The notes below the pieces were generated by a model that did not search any database, was not told where the DNA came from, and saw only the letters and a program-made list of their open reading frames with translations. Below are positions 16,425 to 25,250 of a stretch of 47,794 nucleotides of DNA, piece after piece. The position numbers and the translations under genes are program-made. Within the stretch, counting starts at the first letter, position 1. Each line of letters starts with the position of its first letter. Origin of the DNA: Hansschlegelia zhihuaiae (GTDB lineage: Bacteria; Pseudomonadota; Alphaproteobacteria; Rhizobiales; Methylopilaceae); assembly GCF_004103825.1 (NCBI RefSeq), contig NZ_RYFI01000004.1:57359-105152 (forward strand), written 5' to 3'.

Positions 16425-19400
16425 TCAGCCATAGGACCGTTTCGGCGGAGATTCGGCCGCCTCGGCTTCGCCCACCACCCTGCGGACCGCATCGACCAGG
16501 GCGCCGAGCGACGTTCGGGACTTGGTGAGAGCCGCCTCGGCCTGGGCGACGACCTCGCGCTCCGCGTCGCGCGCCGAAAAGATGATGATCGGCGTCCGGC
16601 GCGCGCCGTCGGCGCCGTTCAGAAGTCGCAGCAGTTCGAGGCCAGAACCGTCCTCGAGGGCGACGTCAAGGATGGCGAGGTCGAACTCTCCGGCCTGGAG
16701 CTCGCGGCGCGCCCCCGCCACGCTGGTGACCGACACGACCTCCGCGATCGGCGCGATCGCGGCGGAGACGACGTTGCAGAGGTCGCGGTCGTCCTCGACA
16801 TGCAGGATGCGCGGCCGCGGAGCAGCGCCGACGCGCTGGCGCAGCAGTCTCAGAAGGCGTCCCGTGTCGACCGGCTTCTCGAGCCATGCCTTGACGTCGA
16901 GATCGGCCGCCCGCACGTCGCGCCGCCCCCGCTCCGCATCCGCCGACACCACGAACACCGGGAGGTTTCGACCCTTCGGCAGTGCGCGCAGCGCGCGGAT
17001 CAGGCTGAGGCCGTCGCCGTCCGGCAGGCTGAGATCGATCAGCGCCGCCTCGAACTCGTCGCGGCCCACGGCCTGGACGGCGGCGCGCATGGTGTCGGCG
17101 GTGACGCCCTCGAAGCCGACGTCGCGCATCTGCTCGGCGAGAATCGCGGCGATCAGCGCATCGTCCTCGCAGATCAGGATCTTCGGACGGGCGGGGTGTT
17201 CTGGGAGAACCGGCGGCGCTGTTCGGTCCCGCATCACGTGGCGGGGCAGCCGGACCTCGAACTCGGTCCCGAGGCCCGCTTCGGTCCGATAGGTCACCGC
17301 GCCGGCGTGGCGCTCGACGATCTCGCGCACGATCGCGAGGCCGAGCCCCGTGCCGCCCTTGCGGCGGCTGTCGGAGCCGTCCGCCTGCGCGAACTTCGTG
17401 AAGAGCCTGCCGCGGAACGCCTCCGGAATGCCCGGACCGCAGTCCTTGACCACGATCGCGACCGCATCCCGTTCGGCGAAGATCGACGCCGTGACCAGCC
17501 CGCCGCGCGGCGAATATTTGATGGCGTTCGACAGCAGGTTGGTGACCACCTGGGTGAGCCGGTCCTCGTCGCCATAGACCATGAGCTCGTCGCCGCGCGG
17601 CGCCAGCTCGACCTCGACCCCGTACTCGTCGGCGTAGGATTTGAGGCCTCCGATCGCCTGCGCCACGACATCGGTCACGACCAGCGACCTGAGGTCGAAG
17701 GTCATCCGGCCGGCCTCGATCTTCTCGATGTCGAGGATGTCGTTGATGAGCCGGACCAATCTCAGGCTGTTCGAGTGCGCGATCGTGATGAGGTGGCGGG
17801 CCCGGTCGCTCAGCGGGCCGGCCGCGCCGCCCGACAGCAGCCCGAGCGAGCCCGCGATCGAGGTGAGCGGCGTGCGGAGCTCGTGGCTGACGGTCGAGAC
17901 GAACTCGTTCTTCAGGCGCTCCACGCGCTTGCGCTCGCTGATGTCGCGCGCGCTGAGGAAAATCCGCTCGATCGAGCCGTCCGCGCCGCGCAGCGGCACC
18001 TGCACCATCTCGAAGACGGTGGGCAGTCCCTGCACGACGGGCTCGCGCTCGATGGTCGTGACGCGCCCAAGCGCGAGCGTACGCCTCAAATCATGCTCGA
18101 TCGCCTCGCCGCGGGAGCCCGGGAACACCTCGTGCGGCGAGCGACCCACCACTTCGCCGGGCGACAGCCCGGTGGCGGCGGCGGCCGCCGCGTTCCAGGT
18201 CTCAACCCGGAACCCGCCATCGGACTCGACCCGGATCACGGCCTTGGAATCCGGCGAATGGTCGAACAGCCCCCTGAACAGCGCCTCGGCCTCGGCGAGA
18301 CGCCGTTCGCGGTCTTCGATGGCGGCGGCCGAGACGGCGAGCGCCCGGCCGAGGGCCCCGACCTCGCCGGTCGCCCTGACATCGGGACGCGCGGCGAGGT
18401 CGCCGTCCTCCAGTCGGCCCGCATAGGCGGTCAGACGCCGCAGGGGGCGCAGCACGAGCGTTTCGCTGCCCAGCACCCCGAGCGCGAGCGACGCCGCCAG
18501 GATGCCGCTGATGAGCAGCAGCCGGTGGTTGAGCCGCTTGTCGACCGGCCGGACGACCTCGCGTCTCGGCATGCCGACGATCAGCGTGCCCTCGCCGTCC
18601 AGCACCCTGCTTGCGTAGTAGACCGTCGCCTCGCCGCCGAGCTCGGCGGCCTCGAATGGCTGACCGGGATTGGCGAGCGCCTGCGTCACGAAGGTCGCAT
18701 CGGCGAGATTGACGCCGATGAGGTTGTCGTCGCGCGGCTCGCGCGCGATGACCACGCCGCCCCTGTCCACCAGCGTCACCGTCTCGCCCCGCTCCTCGCC
18801 GTGGCCGATGCCCGCGAGCGGGCCGGCGAGCGCCTCGAGATCTAGGAAAGCCACCACCAGGAATTCGGCCGCGTCGCCCTCGGGGGCGGGCAGTGCGGCG
18901 GCGATGCGCGGCATGCCGTTCGCGCGCGAGATGATGAAGCCGCTCACGGTGAACCGCCCCGTTCCGAAGGCGTCCCGGACATAGTCGCGGTCGGCGACCT
19001 GCAGCGGCAGCTTGGACGCCTGGTCGGCGCAGCGCACCACGCCGGCGCGGTCGATCACCGAAAGCGAGCGGACGAAGGGAATCTGCGTCAGGTTCTCGGC
19101 CAGTTCGCGATTGCACGTCGGTCCGAAGGACCGGATCGCGCTCGACCGCGCCAGAAAGGACAGCATCTGGCGCGTCTGGGCGATCACGGCGTCCTGGCGT
19201 TCGGCGCCGATGCGCGCGGTCGCGGCGAGCCGTTCGCTCGCGGCCGCGAGCGCGCTCTCCCGCTCGGCGCTCGCGAAATGCACGGTCAGCGCGACCAGCG
19301 GCGCGACCGTGACGACGCCAATGCTCGCGATCTGCCATCTTAGGCTCGCCGCCGCTCTGTCGAAGCCGACGGCGAGCAGCAGGAGGGTGAGCGCAAGCGA

Positions 19401-19955
19401 CGTGCTGAGCGCCGTCTGCTCGAAGCCGTCGATCACGTCGAGCGCCGCCGGATCGTAAAGCTGCAGCGCCAACGCGAAGAGCGGCGGGGCGAGGCCGGCG
19501 ATCCGCGCGAACTGCCGGAGCTCCTCGACGAGGGCCGAGCGGAAGCGGGTCAACGCGATAGAGATCGCCGCGAGCAGGAGCGACACTCCGACGGCGGCGC
19601 TCGGTCGACCAGGATGTCCGGTGGCCGGACTCATGAGCTCGCGCCCGATCAGCGTGTCGACGCCGAGATCGATCCGCGCGACGTGCTGGACCAGGGTCGC
19701 GATCGAGATCGCGGCGGCGACGGAGACGAGCGCGTAACCGCCGATCGTCGCGGCCCGGGATCGCCGCTGCAGCGCAAACCAGCCGCCGCACGCCGCGAGG
19801 ATCGCGATCCCGGCGTTCGGCGTCATGGCGGACGGTCCAAGCCCCGCGGCGCCCGCCGACACCGCAAACCCCCAAACCGCGATGGCCGCCGCGGCGAGCG
19901 CCAGGCAAATCCCGACGATCATCCGGTGCGACGAGGTCTGGTCTGGCGTCGTCAT
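16425..19955 (-). CDS. Hybrid sensor histidine kinase with two receiver domains
   Basis: A 1176-aa membrane kinase. Residues 1-225 carry about seven hydrophobic segments, a MASE-like block. Residues about 235-465 form a probable Cache-type sensor, followed by a membrane helix (478-500) and HAMP linker (to about 545). A PAS domain covers about 555-670. The HisKA domain has the phosphoacceptor His691 in VSHELRTPL, and the ATPase domain holds N811, the GPGIPE and GTGLGLAI boxes. Two receiver domains follow, with phosphoacceptor Asp974 (ALIDLSLPDG) and Asp1097 (AILDVALEDG). No HPt domain is present, so phosphate must pass to a separate HPt or receiver. It has no response-regulator neighbour. The ligand is unknown. 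Confidence 0.93.
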   Translation of the reverse strand: MTTPDQTSSHRMIVGICLALAAAAIAVWGFAVSAGAAGLGPSAMTPNAGIAILAACGGWFALQRRSRAATIGGYALVSVAAAISIATLVQHVARIDLGVDTLIGRELMSPATGHPGRPSAAVGVSLLLAAISIALTRFRSALVEELRQFARIAGLAPPLFALALQLYDPAALDVIDGFEQTALSTSLALTLLLLAVGFDRAAASLRWQIASIGVVTVAPLVALTVHFASAERESALAAASERLAATARIGAERQDAVIAQTRQMLSFLARSSAIRSFGPTCNRELAENLTQIPFVRSLSVIDRAGVVRCADQASKLPLQVADRDYVRDAFGTGRFTVSGFIISRANGMPRIAAALPAPEGDAAEFLVVAFLDLEALAGPLAGIGHGEERGETVTLVDRGGVVIAREPRDDNLIGVNLADATFVTQALANPGQPFEAAELGGEATVYYASRVLDGEGTLIVGMPRREVVRPVDKRLNHRLLLISGILAASLALGVLGSETLVLRPLRRLTAYAGRLEDGDLAARPDVRATGEVGALGRALAVSAAAIEDRERRLAEAEALFRGLFDHSPDSKAVIRVESDGGFRVETWNAAAAAATGLSPGEVVGRSPHEVFPGSRGEAIEHDLRRTLALGRVTTIEREPVVQGLPTVFEMVQVPLRGADGSIERIFLSARDISERKRVERLKNEFVSTVSHELRTPLTSIAGSLGLLSGGAAGPLSDRARHLITIAHSNSLRLVRLINDILDIEKIEAGRMTFDLRSLVVTDVVAQAIGGLKSYADEYGVEVELAPRGDELMVYGDEDRLTQVVTNLLSNAIKYSPRGGLVTASIFAERDAVAIVVKDCGPGIPEAFRGRLFTKFAQADGSDSRRKGGTGLGLAIVREIVERHAGAVTYRTEAGLGTEFEVRLPRHVMRDRTAPPVLPEHPARPKILICEDDALIAAILAEQMRDVGFEGVTADTMRAAVQAVGRDEFEAALIDLSLPDGDGLSLIRALRALPKGRNLPVFVVSADAERGRRDVRAADLDVKAWLEKPVDTGRLLRLLRQRVGAAPRPRILHVEDDRDLCNVVSAAIAPIAEVVSVTSVAGARRELQAGEFDLAILDVALEDGSGLELLRLLNGADGARRTPIIIFSARDAEREVVAQAEAALTKSRTSLGALVDAVRRVVGEAEAAESPPKRSYG

Positions 19956-20033
19956 CGACCCGCCGGTCAGCTATGAGGGCGCGGCGAGATTAGCCCCCGG
20001 CGGCGCGCAGTCAAAACGCCGGGCGCCGCCGGC

Positions 20034-20801
20034 TCAGGCCGCGGAGCCGAAATGCGGCATCACATCCTGCAAGACCAAAGCGCCGTAGTCGGCGTTCATG
20101 TGGCGGAACTCCTCCTCGACGCGCTCCGTCATGCCGCGCAGACGCACCGATCCGACAGAAAATCGCCGCTCGGTGAAGTAGCGCCCGTCGAGCGTCTCCT
20201 CGCGCTGCTCGACGAAGGCGACGCCGCAGGCCCGGATGAAGTCCTCCAGCTGCTCGCGCCAGGGCTGTTCCGCCCGCGCGCTCAGCAGTTCGGCGTCCGC
20301 CCAGAACTGGTTCGAGCGCCCGGTGATGCCGCGCGAGGCGTGCGGCGTCGGCACTGCGGCGATCGGGACCTTCTGGTCGACCGACCGGATCATCTCGGCG
20401 ATGCGCCGGGACGACGCGGCGTCGAACTGCCGTTTCACCGCGAGGTCGAAGGCGCCGTCCGAGCAGAGATGCCCGAAGGGCGCCTTGCCGACGGTCGCGA
20501 CCGTCCGATGGTCCTGGCCGACGCGCAGCACGTTGACGAGGCCAAGATTGAGCCCGACCAGCACGAAGCCATCATAGCGGTCGACGTCGATCGAGGTCCT
20601 GCCGCCCGAGGTGGCCTTGAGCTGGTCGACGACCGACGGATTATCGCTCACGAGCGACCGGCCGCGCAGCTCGAGCCCGTTCATCTTGGAGCCAGACGCC
20701 GCGAAGAACTCGCCCTCGAGGTCGGCATGCGACTTGGCGAACTCGTCCCACGCGGACTTCACCATGACGATGTGGGAATTGCCGATGAAGCAGAGCCTCA
20801 T
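20034..20801 (-). CDS. SGNH-like hydrolase candidate coupled to GSCFA gene
   Basis: A 255-aa protein starting MRLCFIGNSHIVMVKSAW, where GNSH at residues 7-10 replaces the GDS block of SGNH/GDSL hydrolases. LVGLNLGLVNVL in the middle resembles the glycine/asparagine blocks of the fold. Near the C-terminus HMNADYG could provide the final block, but the catalytic DxxH is not clearly seen, so activity is uncertain. The ATG overlaps the stop of the GSCFA gene by 4 nt (ATGA), implying coupled expression and joint function. There is no signal peptide. I would describe it as an SGNH-like partner of the GSCFA protein; family membership is likely, function unknown. Confidence 0.6.
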   Translation of the reverse strand: MRLCFIGNSHIVMVKSAWDEFAKSHADLEGEFFAASGSKMNGLELRGRSLVSDNPSVVDQLKATSGGRTSIDVDRYDGFVLVGLNLGLVNVLRVGQDHRTVATVGKAPFGHLCSDGAFDLAVKRQFDAASSRRIAEMIRSVDQKVPIAAVPTPHASRGITGRSNQFWADAELLSARAEQPWREQLEDFIRACGVAFVEQREETLDGRYFTERRFSVGSVRLRGMTERVEEEFRHMNADYGALVLQDVMPHFGSAA

Positions 20802-22057
20802 TTGGCGAAGGCCTCGAGCAGCATCTCCTCGCAGACCACGTCGTCCTTGGAGCGCTTGCCGCCGCCCTTGCGGCGTCCGCCCCCTTCCCTGTCGCCCTTC
20901 GGGCGCGGCTCGGCGGCCGCCCGCGGCGCGGCCTCGATGCCATGCGCCTCGAAGAAGGCGCGCATCACGACGTCGACGCCGGCGTTCGCGACCGCGCGCA
21001 TATTGGGCTCGTAGAAGAAGCCGCGCGACGGATGCCCTGCGACCATCTCGTAGGACGGGAAATAGTCGACGTCGTCGAAGCGGTGGTAGAGCTCGCCAGC
21101 GACGCCCCGCAGCACCGATTTCGAATAGATGGTCGCCGGCAGCACATGTTCGCCGCTCGCGGTCGCGGTCAGCGGCACCGGCGAGACGGTCAGCAGGAAC
21201 TTCACCGTCGGATTGACCTCGCGCACGCGCTTGCGGAAGGCCAGGAAGTCGGCCAGCACCTCGGAATGGGTGAGGTTGCGGAAGGCGAAGACCGCCGGGT
21301 CATAGCGACCCGCGATCGTGCCCGGGGCGGTCGGATAGACGGTGCCGCTCGCGCGGTGCTCCCAGGTCTCGGTCAGGCCGAAGGTGAAGATGATCACGTC
21401 GGCCTGCTTCAGCATGCCCCGGACATGCTTCAGATGCGCGGCGCGGTGGGCCGTGACCTCCTCCGCGCTGGCGAGGCCCTCGGGCTCGACCGAAGGGCGG
21501 AGCGCGTCGAAGAAGCGCTCGCCCTTGCGCCACACCGGCACGGCCGGCTCGAACTCGCGGAACGCCTCGCGGGCGAGCTGCAGCAGCTGGCGGGCCGTGT
21601 AGATGTTGCCGTAGCGAGCGGAATAGAGCCCGTAGCCGTAGAGCTGGGCGTCCGCGGCGTCGAATCCGAGCGGTGCGGGCTCGCGGTCGACGATCGAATA
21701 GCCGGCGCCCTTCAGCCGCCGCGCGATATGCTGCGCGAAGCAGCTGCCGGCGGTCGCGATCTGGTGGCTCGGCGAGAGCGCGAACTTCTTGCGGTAAAGA
21801 TCCGCGACCCGGAGAGGGTGCTGCTCCGTGACGCCCGACCGCCAGAAGGCGCGGGCCGGCAGGCCCTCATAGGGCGACCGCGGAACGGGCTTCGGCGCGT
21901 CCGGGGCGGCGTCCGCCACTGTCACGGCCTGCGGCTCCTCCGCCGGCGCGGCGCTCGGAAGGGCGGCGATCCGCCCCGACCGCTCGGCGTTGAGCTTCCG
22001 GCGACGCTTGCCGCCACCCATCGAGCGAATCTTGTTCCAGGATCGTGCGAGAGTCAT
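20798..22057 (-). CDS. GSCFA domain protein, second paralogue
   Basis: A 419-aa protein with the motif TAGSCFAQHIARRL; GSCFA is residues 104-108. FGLTETWEHR, LTVSPVPL and YFPSYEM are in the positions expected for the family and are shared with the protein at 14257-15267. Residues 1-60 are an extra, basic, probably disordered stretch (GGGKRRRKLNAERSG) followed by an Ala/Pro-rich linker. Start is the ATG at 22057; an ATG 12 codons downstream is possible. It is first in a two-gene operon with the SGNH-like protein. Likely a polysaccharide acyl esterase or transferase, by analogy only. Confidence 0.9.
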   Translation of the reverse strand: MTLARSWNKIRSMGGGKRRRKLNAERSGRIAALPSAAPAEEPQAVTVADAAPDAPKPVPRSPYEGLPARAFWRSGVTEQHPLRVADLYRKKFALSPSHQIATAGSCFAQHIARRLKGAGYSIVDREPAPLGFDAADAQLYGYGLYSARYGNIYTARQLLQLAREAFREFEPAVPVWRKGERFFDALRPSVEPEGLASAEEVTAHRAAHLKHVRGMLKQADVIIFTFGLTETWEHRASGTVYPTAPGTIAGRYDPAVFAFRNLTHSEVLADFLAFRKRVREVNPTVKFLLTVSPVPLTATASGEHVLPATIYSKSVLRGVAGELYHRFDDVDYFPSYEMVAGHPSRGFFYEPNMRAVANAGVDVVMRAFFEAHGIEAAPRAAAEPRPKGDREGGGRRKGGGKRSKDDVVCEEMLLEAFAK

Positions 22058-22264
22058 GCGTCTGCCCCAACCCGTGTCGGTCGGCGGACTTTATCCGTTT
22101 GACGACGGGGATGCATCAAGTGTCGCCCCGGGCCGGGCCCGCGCAGCGATGGATCGCAGCGCTGCAGCGCCTCGATCCGAACGCCGCGAGACGGCAGATT
22201 CCAGAGCGCGTGTCACGGGACATTAAGAACTGGCCGCGTGTCCTGTCGGAGGCGTCTCAAGACC

Positions 22265-22294
22265 TCCGAACGAACGAAAGTTTGTCCGTTCGGA
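22265..22294. promoter_or_regulatory. Inverted repeat upstream of cupin gene
   Basis: TCCGAACG (22265-22272) and CGTTCGGA (22287-22294), perfect 8-bp arms with a 14-nt centre, 40 nt before the cupin start. It could be an operator or a leader hairpin. The rest of the gap 22058-22333 holds nothing else I can identify. Confidence 0.4.
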
Positions 22295-22333
22295 CATTGG
22301 CCCAGCACACTTCACACATATTCGGAGATAGAG

Positions 22334-22765
22334 ATGCGACTTATCAAGAATGTGTCGATCTTTGCGAGCCTTATTCTAGTCGTGACGCCTGCTGCGGCGT
22401 TGGATCAGACTCCAGCTGTGGTTGTGACGCCCCTCTTTGAGACGTCGGCGACGTCGAGCGGACAGCCGATTGTCCTGCCTCAGCAAAACGTCCAGGTCAT
22501 CGTGTCGACTTATGAAATCCAGGCCGGCGCAACACTTCCAGTCCACAAGCATCCTTTCCAGCGTTACGCTTACGTCCTCGCCGGAACGCTCGGCGTCTCA
22601 AACGAGGTCACCGGTAAGACGGCGATCTTCAAAACTGGCGATTTCATCCTGGAGGCTGTCGAACAGTGGCACAAAGGAGCAAATGTTGGTCCCGACGTGG
22701 TCAAGCTCCTCGTGATTGACCAGATCGAAAAAGGCCAGACGAACGTCGTGATCAAAGATCGGTAG
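22334..22765 (+). CDS. Secreted single-domain cupin
   Basis: A 143-aa protein with a signal peptide (MRLIKNVSIFASLILVVTPAAA, cut near residue 22) and one cupin barrel. Motif 1 is present as PVHKHPFQRYAYVLAG, giving His, His and Tyr/Gln in place of the usual Glu, and motif 2 as FKTGDFILEAVEQWHKG, which provides the last His. A metal could therefore bind. The molecule sensed or transformed is unknown, and periplasmic location is inferred. The ATG at 22334 follows GGAG by 6 nt. The gene is somewhat lower in GC than its neighbours. It stands alone. Confidence 0.85.
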   Translation: MRLIKNVSIFASLILVVTPAAALDQTPAVVVTPLFETSATSSGQPIVLPQQNVQVIVSTYEIQAGATLPVHKHPFQRYAYVLAGTLGVSNEVTGKTAIFKTGDFILEAVEQWHKGANVGPDVVKLLVIDQIEKGQTNVVIKDR

Positions 22766-23021
22766 AACGACCCAGCTCTGGCCAATCGTGAGCGAGTCGC
22801 GGGTCGGGATGAACATGGCGGCGTCCGCGAGGCGCCGACGGAGAAATCGAGGGCGCAGACGCCAGAAATGACTCATGCGCAGGCTGCGCGCGCTCGGCTC
22901 CGCCAAGACAGCCCGGATGCTGCAGATTTACGCCGGGACGCCGAGCAGGCGTCCGAAAGCGCCTCGCCCGGAGGACGAAACAGGGCGGTTTGTCGGAATG
23001 TCGCCCTGGGCCGGGACGTGT

Positions 23022-23035
23022 CACCAAGAGGATCT

Positions 23036-23040
<5 letters not shown>
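23022..23040 (-). terminator. Hairpin at tRNA-Lys 3' end
   Basis: CACCAAGA (23022-23029) and TCTTGGTG (23033-23040) pair perfectly around GGA. The stem overlaps the encoded CCA and the discriminator base. There is no T tract, so it may affect processing more than termination. Confidence 0.4.
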
Positions 23041-23111
<71 letters not shown>

Positions 23112-23191
23112 GGAAAACCGGAGGGTTTTGGCGGCCGCTCGGCGGCCGCGGCGGGGATGTAACAAAGCCGGCCCCGGCTGTCCAGCCGGCT

Positions 23192-24697
23192 TCAGTCCTC
23201 CTCGACGAAAACCTCCTCGCGCTTCTTCCTGACGGACGGCAGGAAGACGACCAGCAGCACCAGGACGGAGATCACGAGCAGCGTGGCGCTCAGCGGACGG
23301 GTGAAGAACACAGTCCAGTCGCCGCGCGAGATCGTCATGGCGCGCCGGAGGTTCTCCTCGATCATCGGGCCGAGCACGAAGCCGAGCAGCAGCGGCGCCG
23401 GCTCGCAGCCGAGCTTGACCAGCACGTAACCGATGAAGCCGAAGAACGCGACCGTGTAGAGGTCGAACACGTTCGAGTTCACCGAGAACACGCCGATCGA
23501 GCAGAACACCAGGATCGCCGGGAACAGGATCGTGTAGGGGATCGTCAGCAGCCTGACCCACAGCCCGATCAGCGGCAGGTTGAGCAGCACCAGCATCAGA
23601 TTGCCGATCCACATTGAGGTGATGACGCCCCAGAACAGCGACGGCTGCTCTACGGCGACGTTCGGCCCCGGCTGGATGCCCTGGATGATCATCGCCCCGA
23701 CCATGAGCGCCATCACGGCGTTGGCCGGGATGCCGAGCGTCAGCATCGGGATGAACGAGGTCTGGGCGCCGGCGTTGTTGGCCGACTCGGGTCCGGCGAC
23801 GCCCTCGATCGCGCCCTTGCCGAACCTCTCCGGATGCTTGGAGATCTTTTTCTCGACCGTGTAGGCCGCAAACGACGACAGGATCGCGCCGCCGCCGGGC
23901 AGGATGCCGAGCGCGGAGCCGAGCGCCGTGCCGCGCAGCACCGGTCCGACCATCGCCTTGAAGTCTTCCTTCGAAGGCAGAAGGCCGGTGATCTTCGTCA
24001 CCATGACGTCGCGGTCATGCTCGTTCTCGAGGTTCCTCAGGATCTCCGCGAGGCCGAACACGCCGATCGCGACCGCGACGAATTCAAGCTTGTCGGAGAT
24101 CTCGGGGATGCCCAGCGTGAAGCGCTGGGCGCCGGAGGTCACGTCGGTGCCGACCAGGCCGAACAGCAGGCCGAGGACGATCATGGCGAGCGCCTTGATC
24201 ACCGAGCCATGGGCGAGCGCGACCGACGAGATCAGGCCGAGGAAGATCAGCGAGAAATACTCGGCCGGCCCGAACTGCAGCGCGATCTCGGTGAGCGGCC
24301 CGGCGAACACCGCGACCAGCACGGTCGCGACCGAGCCCGCGAAGAACGAGCCGAGGGCCGCGGTGGCGAGCGCCGGCCCGGCCCTGCCCTGCTTGGCCAT
24401 CTGGTAGCCGTCGATCGCCGTGACGGCCGACGAGCTTTCGCCCGGCAGGTTGATCAGAATCGCGGTGGTCGAGCCGCCATACTGGGCGCCGTAATAGATG
24501 CCGGCCAGCATGATCAGCGAGGTCTCGGGCTTCAGTCCGAAGGTGATCGGCAGCAGCATCGCGATCGTCGCGGTCGGGCCGATCCCCGGCAGCACGCCGA
24601 TCAGCGTGCCGAGCAGCACGCCGAGAAAGCAGTAGAACAGGTTGACGGGCGCAAGCGACGCCTGGAACCCGATGTAGAGATTGTCGAGCAGCTCCAT
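23192..24697 (-). CDS. tctA: Tripartite tricarboxylate transporter, large permease TctA
   Basis: A 501-aa integral membrane protein with about twelve hydrophobic segments. GVLLGTLIGVLPGIGP near the N-terminus and the repeated GILPGGGAILSSF motif in the second half are TctA signatures, as is YGGSTTAILINLPGE. It is the main channel subunit of a TTT transporter, which imports carboxylates with a periplasmic binding protein using the ion gradient. GAGAGGAGAG precedes the ATG. It lies 12 nt after the TctB gene in the order tctC-tctB-tctA. Substrate cannot be read from sequence. Confidence 0.95.
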   Translation of the reverse strand: MELLDNLYIGFQASLAPVNLFYCFLGVLLGTLIGVLPGIGPTATIAMLLPITFGLKPETSLIMLAGIYYGAQYGGSTTAILINLPGESSSAVTAIDGYQMAKQGRAGPALATAALGSFFAGSVATVLVAVFAGPLTEIALQFGPAEYFSLIFLGLISSVALAHGSVIKALAMIVLGLLFGLVGTDVTSGAQRFTLGIPEISDKLEFVAVAIGVFGLAEILRNLENEHDRDVMVTKITGLLPSKEDFKAMVGPVLRGTALGSALGILPGGGAILSSFAAYTVEKKISKHPERFGKGAIEGVAGPESANNAGAQTSFIPMLTLGIPANAVMALMVGAMIIQGIQPGPNVAVEQPSLFWGVITSMWIGNLMLVLLNLPLIGLWVRLLTIPYTILFPAILVFCSIGVFSVNSNVFDLYTVAFFGFIGYVLVKLGCEPAPLLLGFVLGPMIEENLRRAMTISRGDWTVFFTRPLSATLLVISVLVLLVVFLPSVRKKREEVFVEED

Positions 24698-24709
24698 GGG
24701 GCTCTCCTC

Positions 24710-25177
24710 TCAGACGCCGGGGACCAGCGGAGCGACCCACGGTCCGATCAGGGCGTAGGGCAGGCCGAGCCCGTAACTGAAGACGATGACGCAGAAGGCC
24801 ACGAGGCCGACCACGATCGCGGCGATGAGCACAGGCGTGGCCTTGCTGCTCGCAAGCGTGGCGATCGCCGCGACGAGGGCGATCGCCGGCGCGAGGCCGA
24901 GGCCCCGGACCGTCAGGCCGAAGATGATCGGCCCCGCCAGGATGAAGAGGAGGCCGCGCCATGGAATCCCGCCGATCGGCGACTGCTCGCGCCCGAAGCC
25001 TTTCAGCAGGATCACGAAGCCGAGGACGCCGAGGATCGCGGCGAGCATCAGCGGGAAATACCCTGGCCCCATGCGGATCGACGAGCCCATCGGCAAGTCG
25101 ACCGTCCCATAGGCGAAGAGCGCCGCGGTGACGACGAAGATCGCGCCGCAGGCGACCTCGCGGGTGTCCATCTGCAT
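24710..25177 (-). CDS. tctB: Tripartite tricarboxylate transporter, small permease TctB
   Basis: A 155-aa protein with four hydrophobic helices, including VACGAIFVVTAALFAYGTVDL at the start, a typical TctB layout; PMGSSIRMGPGYFP just after helix 1 is the conserved family motif. It is the small membrane subunit that pairs with TctA in the inner membrane. The gene sits between tctC (73-nt gap) and tctA (12-nt gap). Size and order match known TctCBA operons. Confidence 0.93.
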   Translation of the reverse strand: MQMDTREVACGAIFVVTAALFAYGTVDLPMGSSIRMGPGYFPLMLAAILGVLGFVILLKGFGREQSPIGGIPWRGLLFILAGPIIFGLTVRGLGLAPAIALVAAIATLASSKATPVLIAAIVVGLVAFCVIVFSYGLGLPYALIGPWVAPLVPGV

Positions 25178-25250
25178 GGGAGCGGCCTCTTCGCTGAAGC
25201 GGAACGGACGAGGAAGGAACGCCGCGCGAGGCCGCGGCGTCAGGCCGTCG

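Noticed and set aside
16800-18845. Plus-strand open frame of about 680 codons
   Set aside because: Antisense to the hybrid kinase, which has complete domains and motifs. Composition is low-complexity Arg/Asp/Ala.
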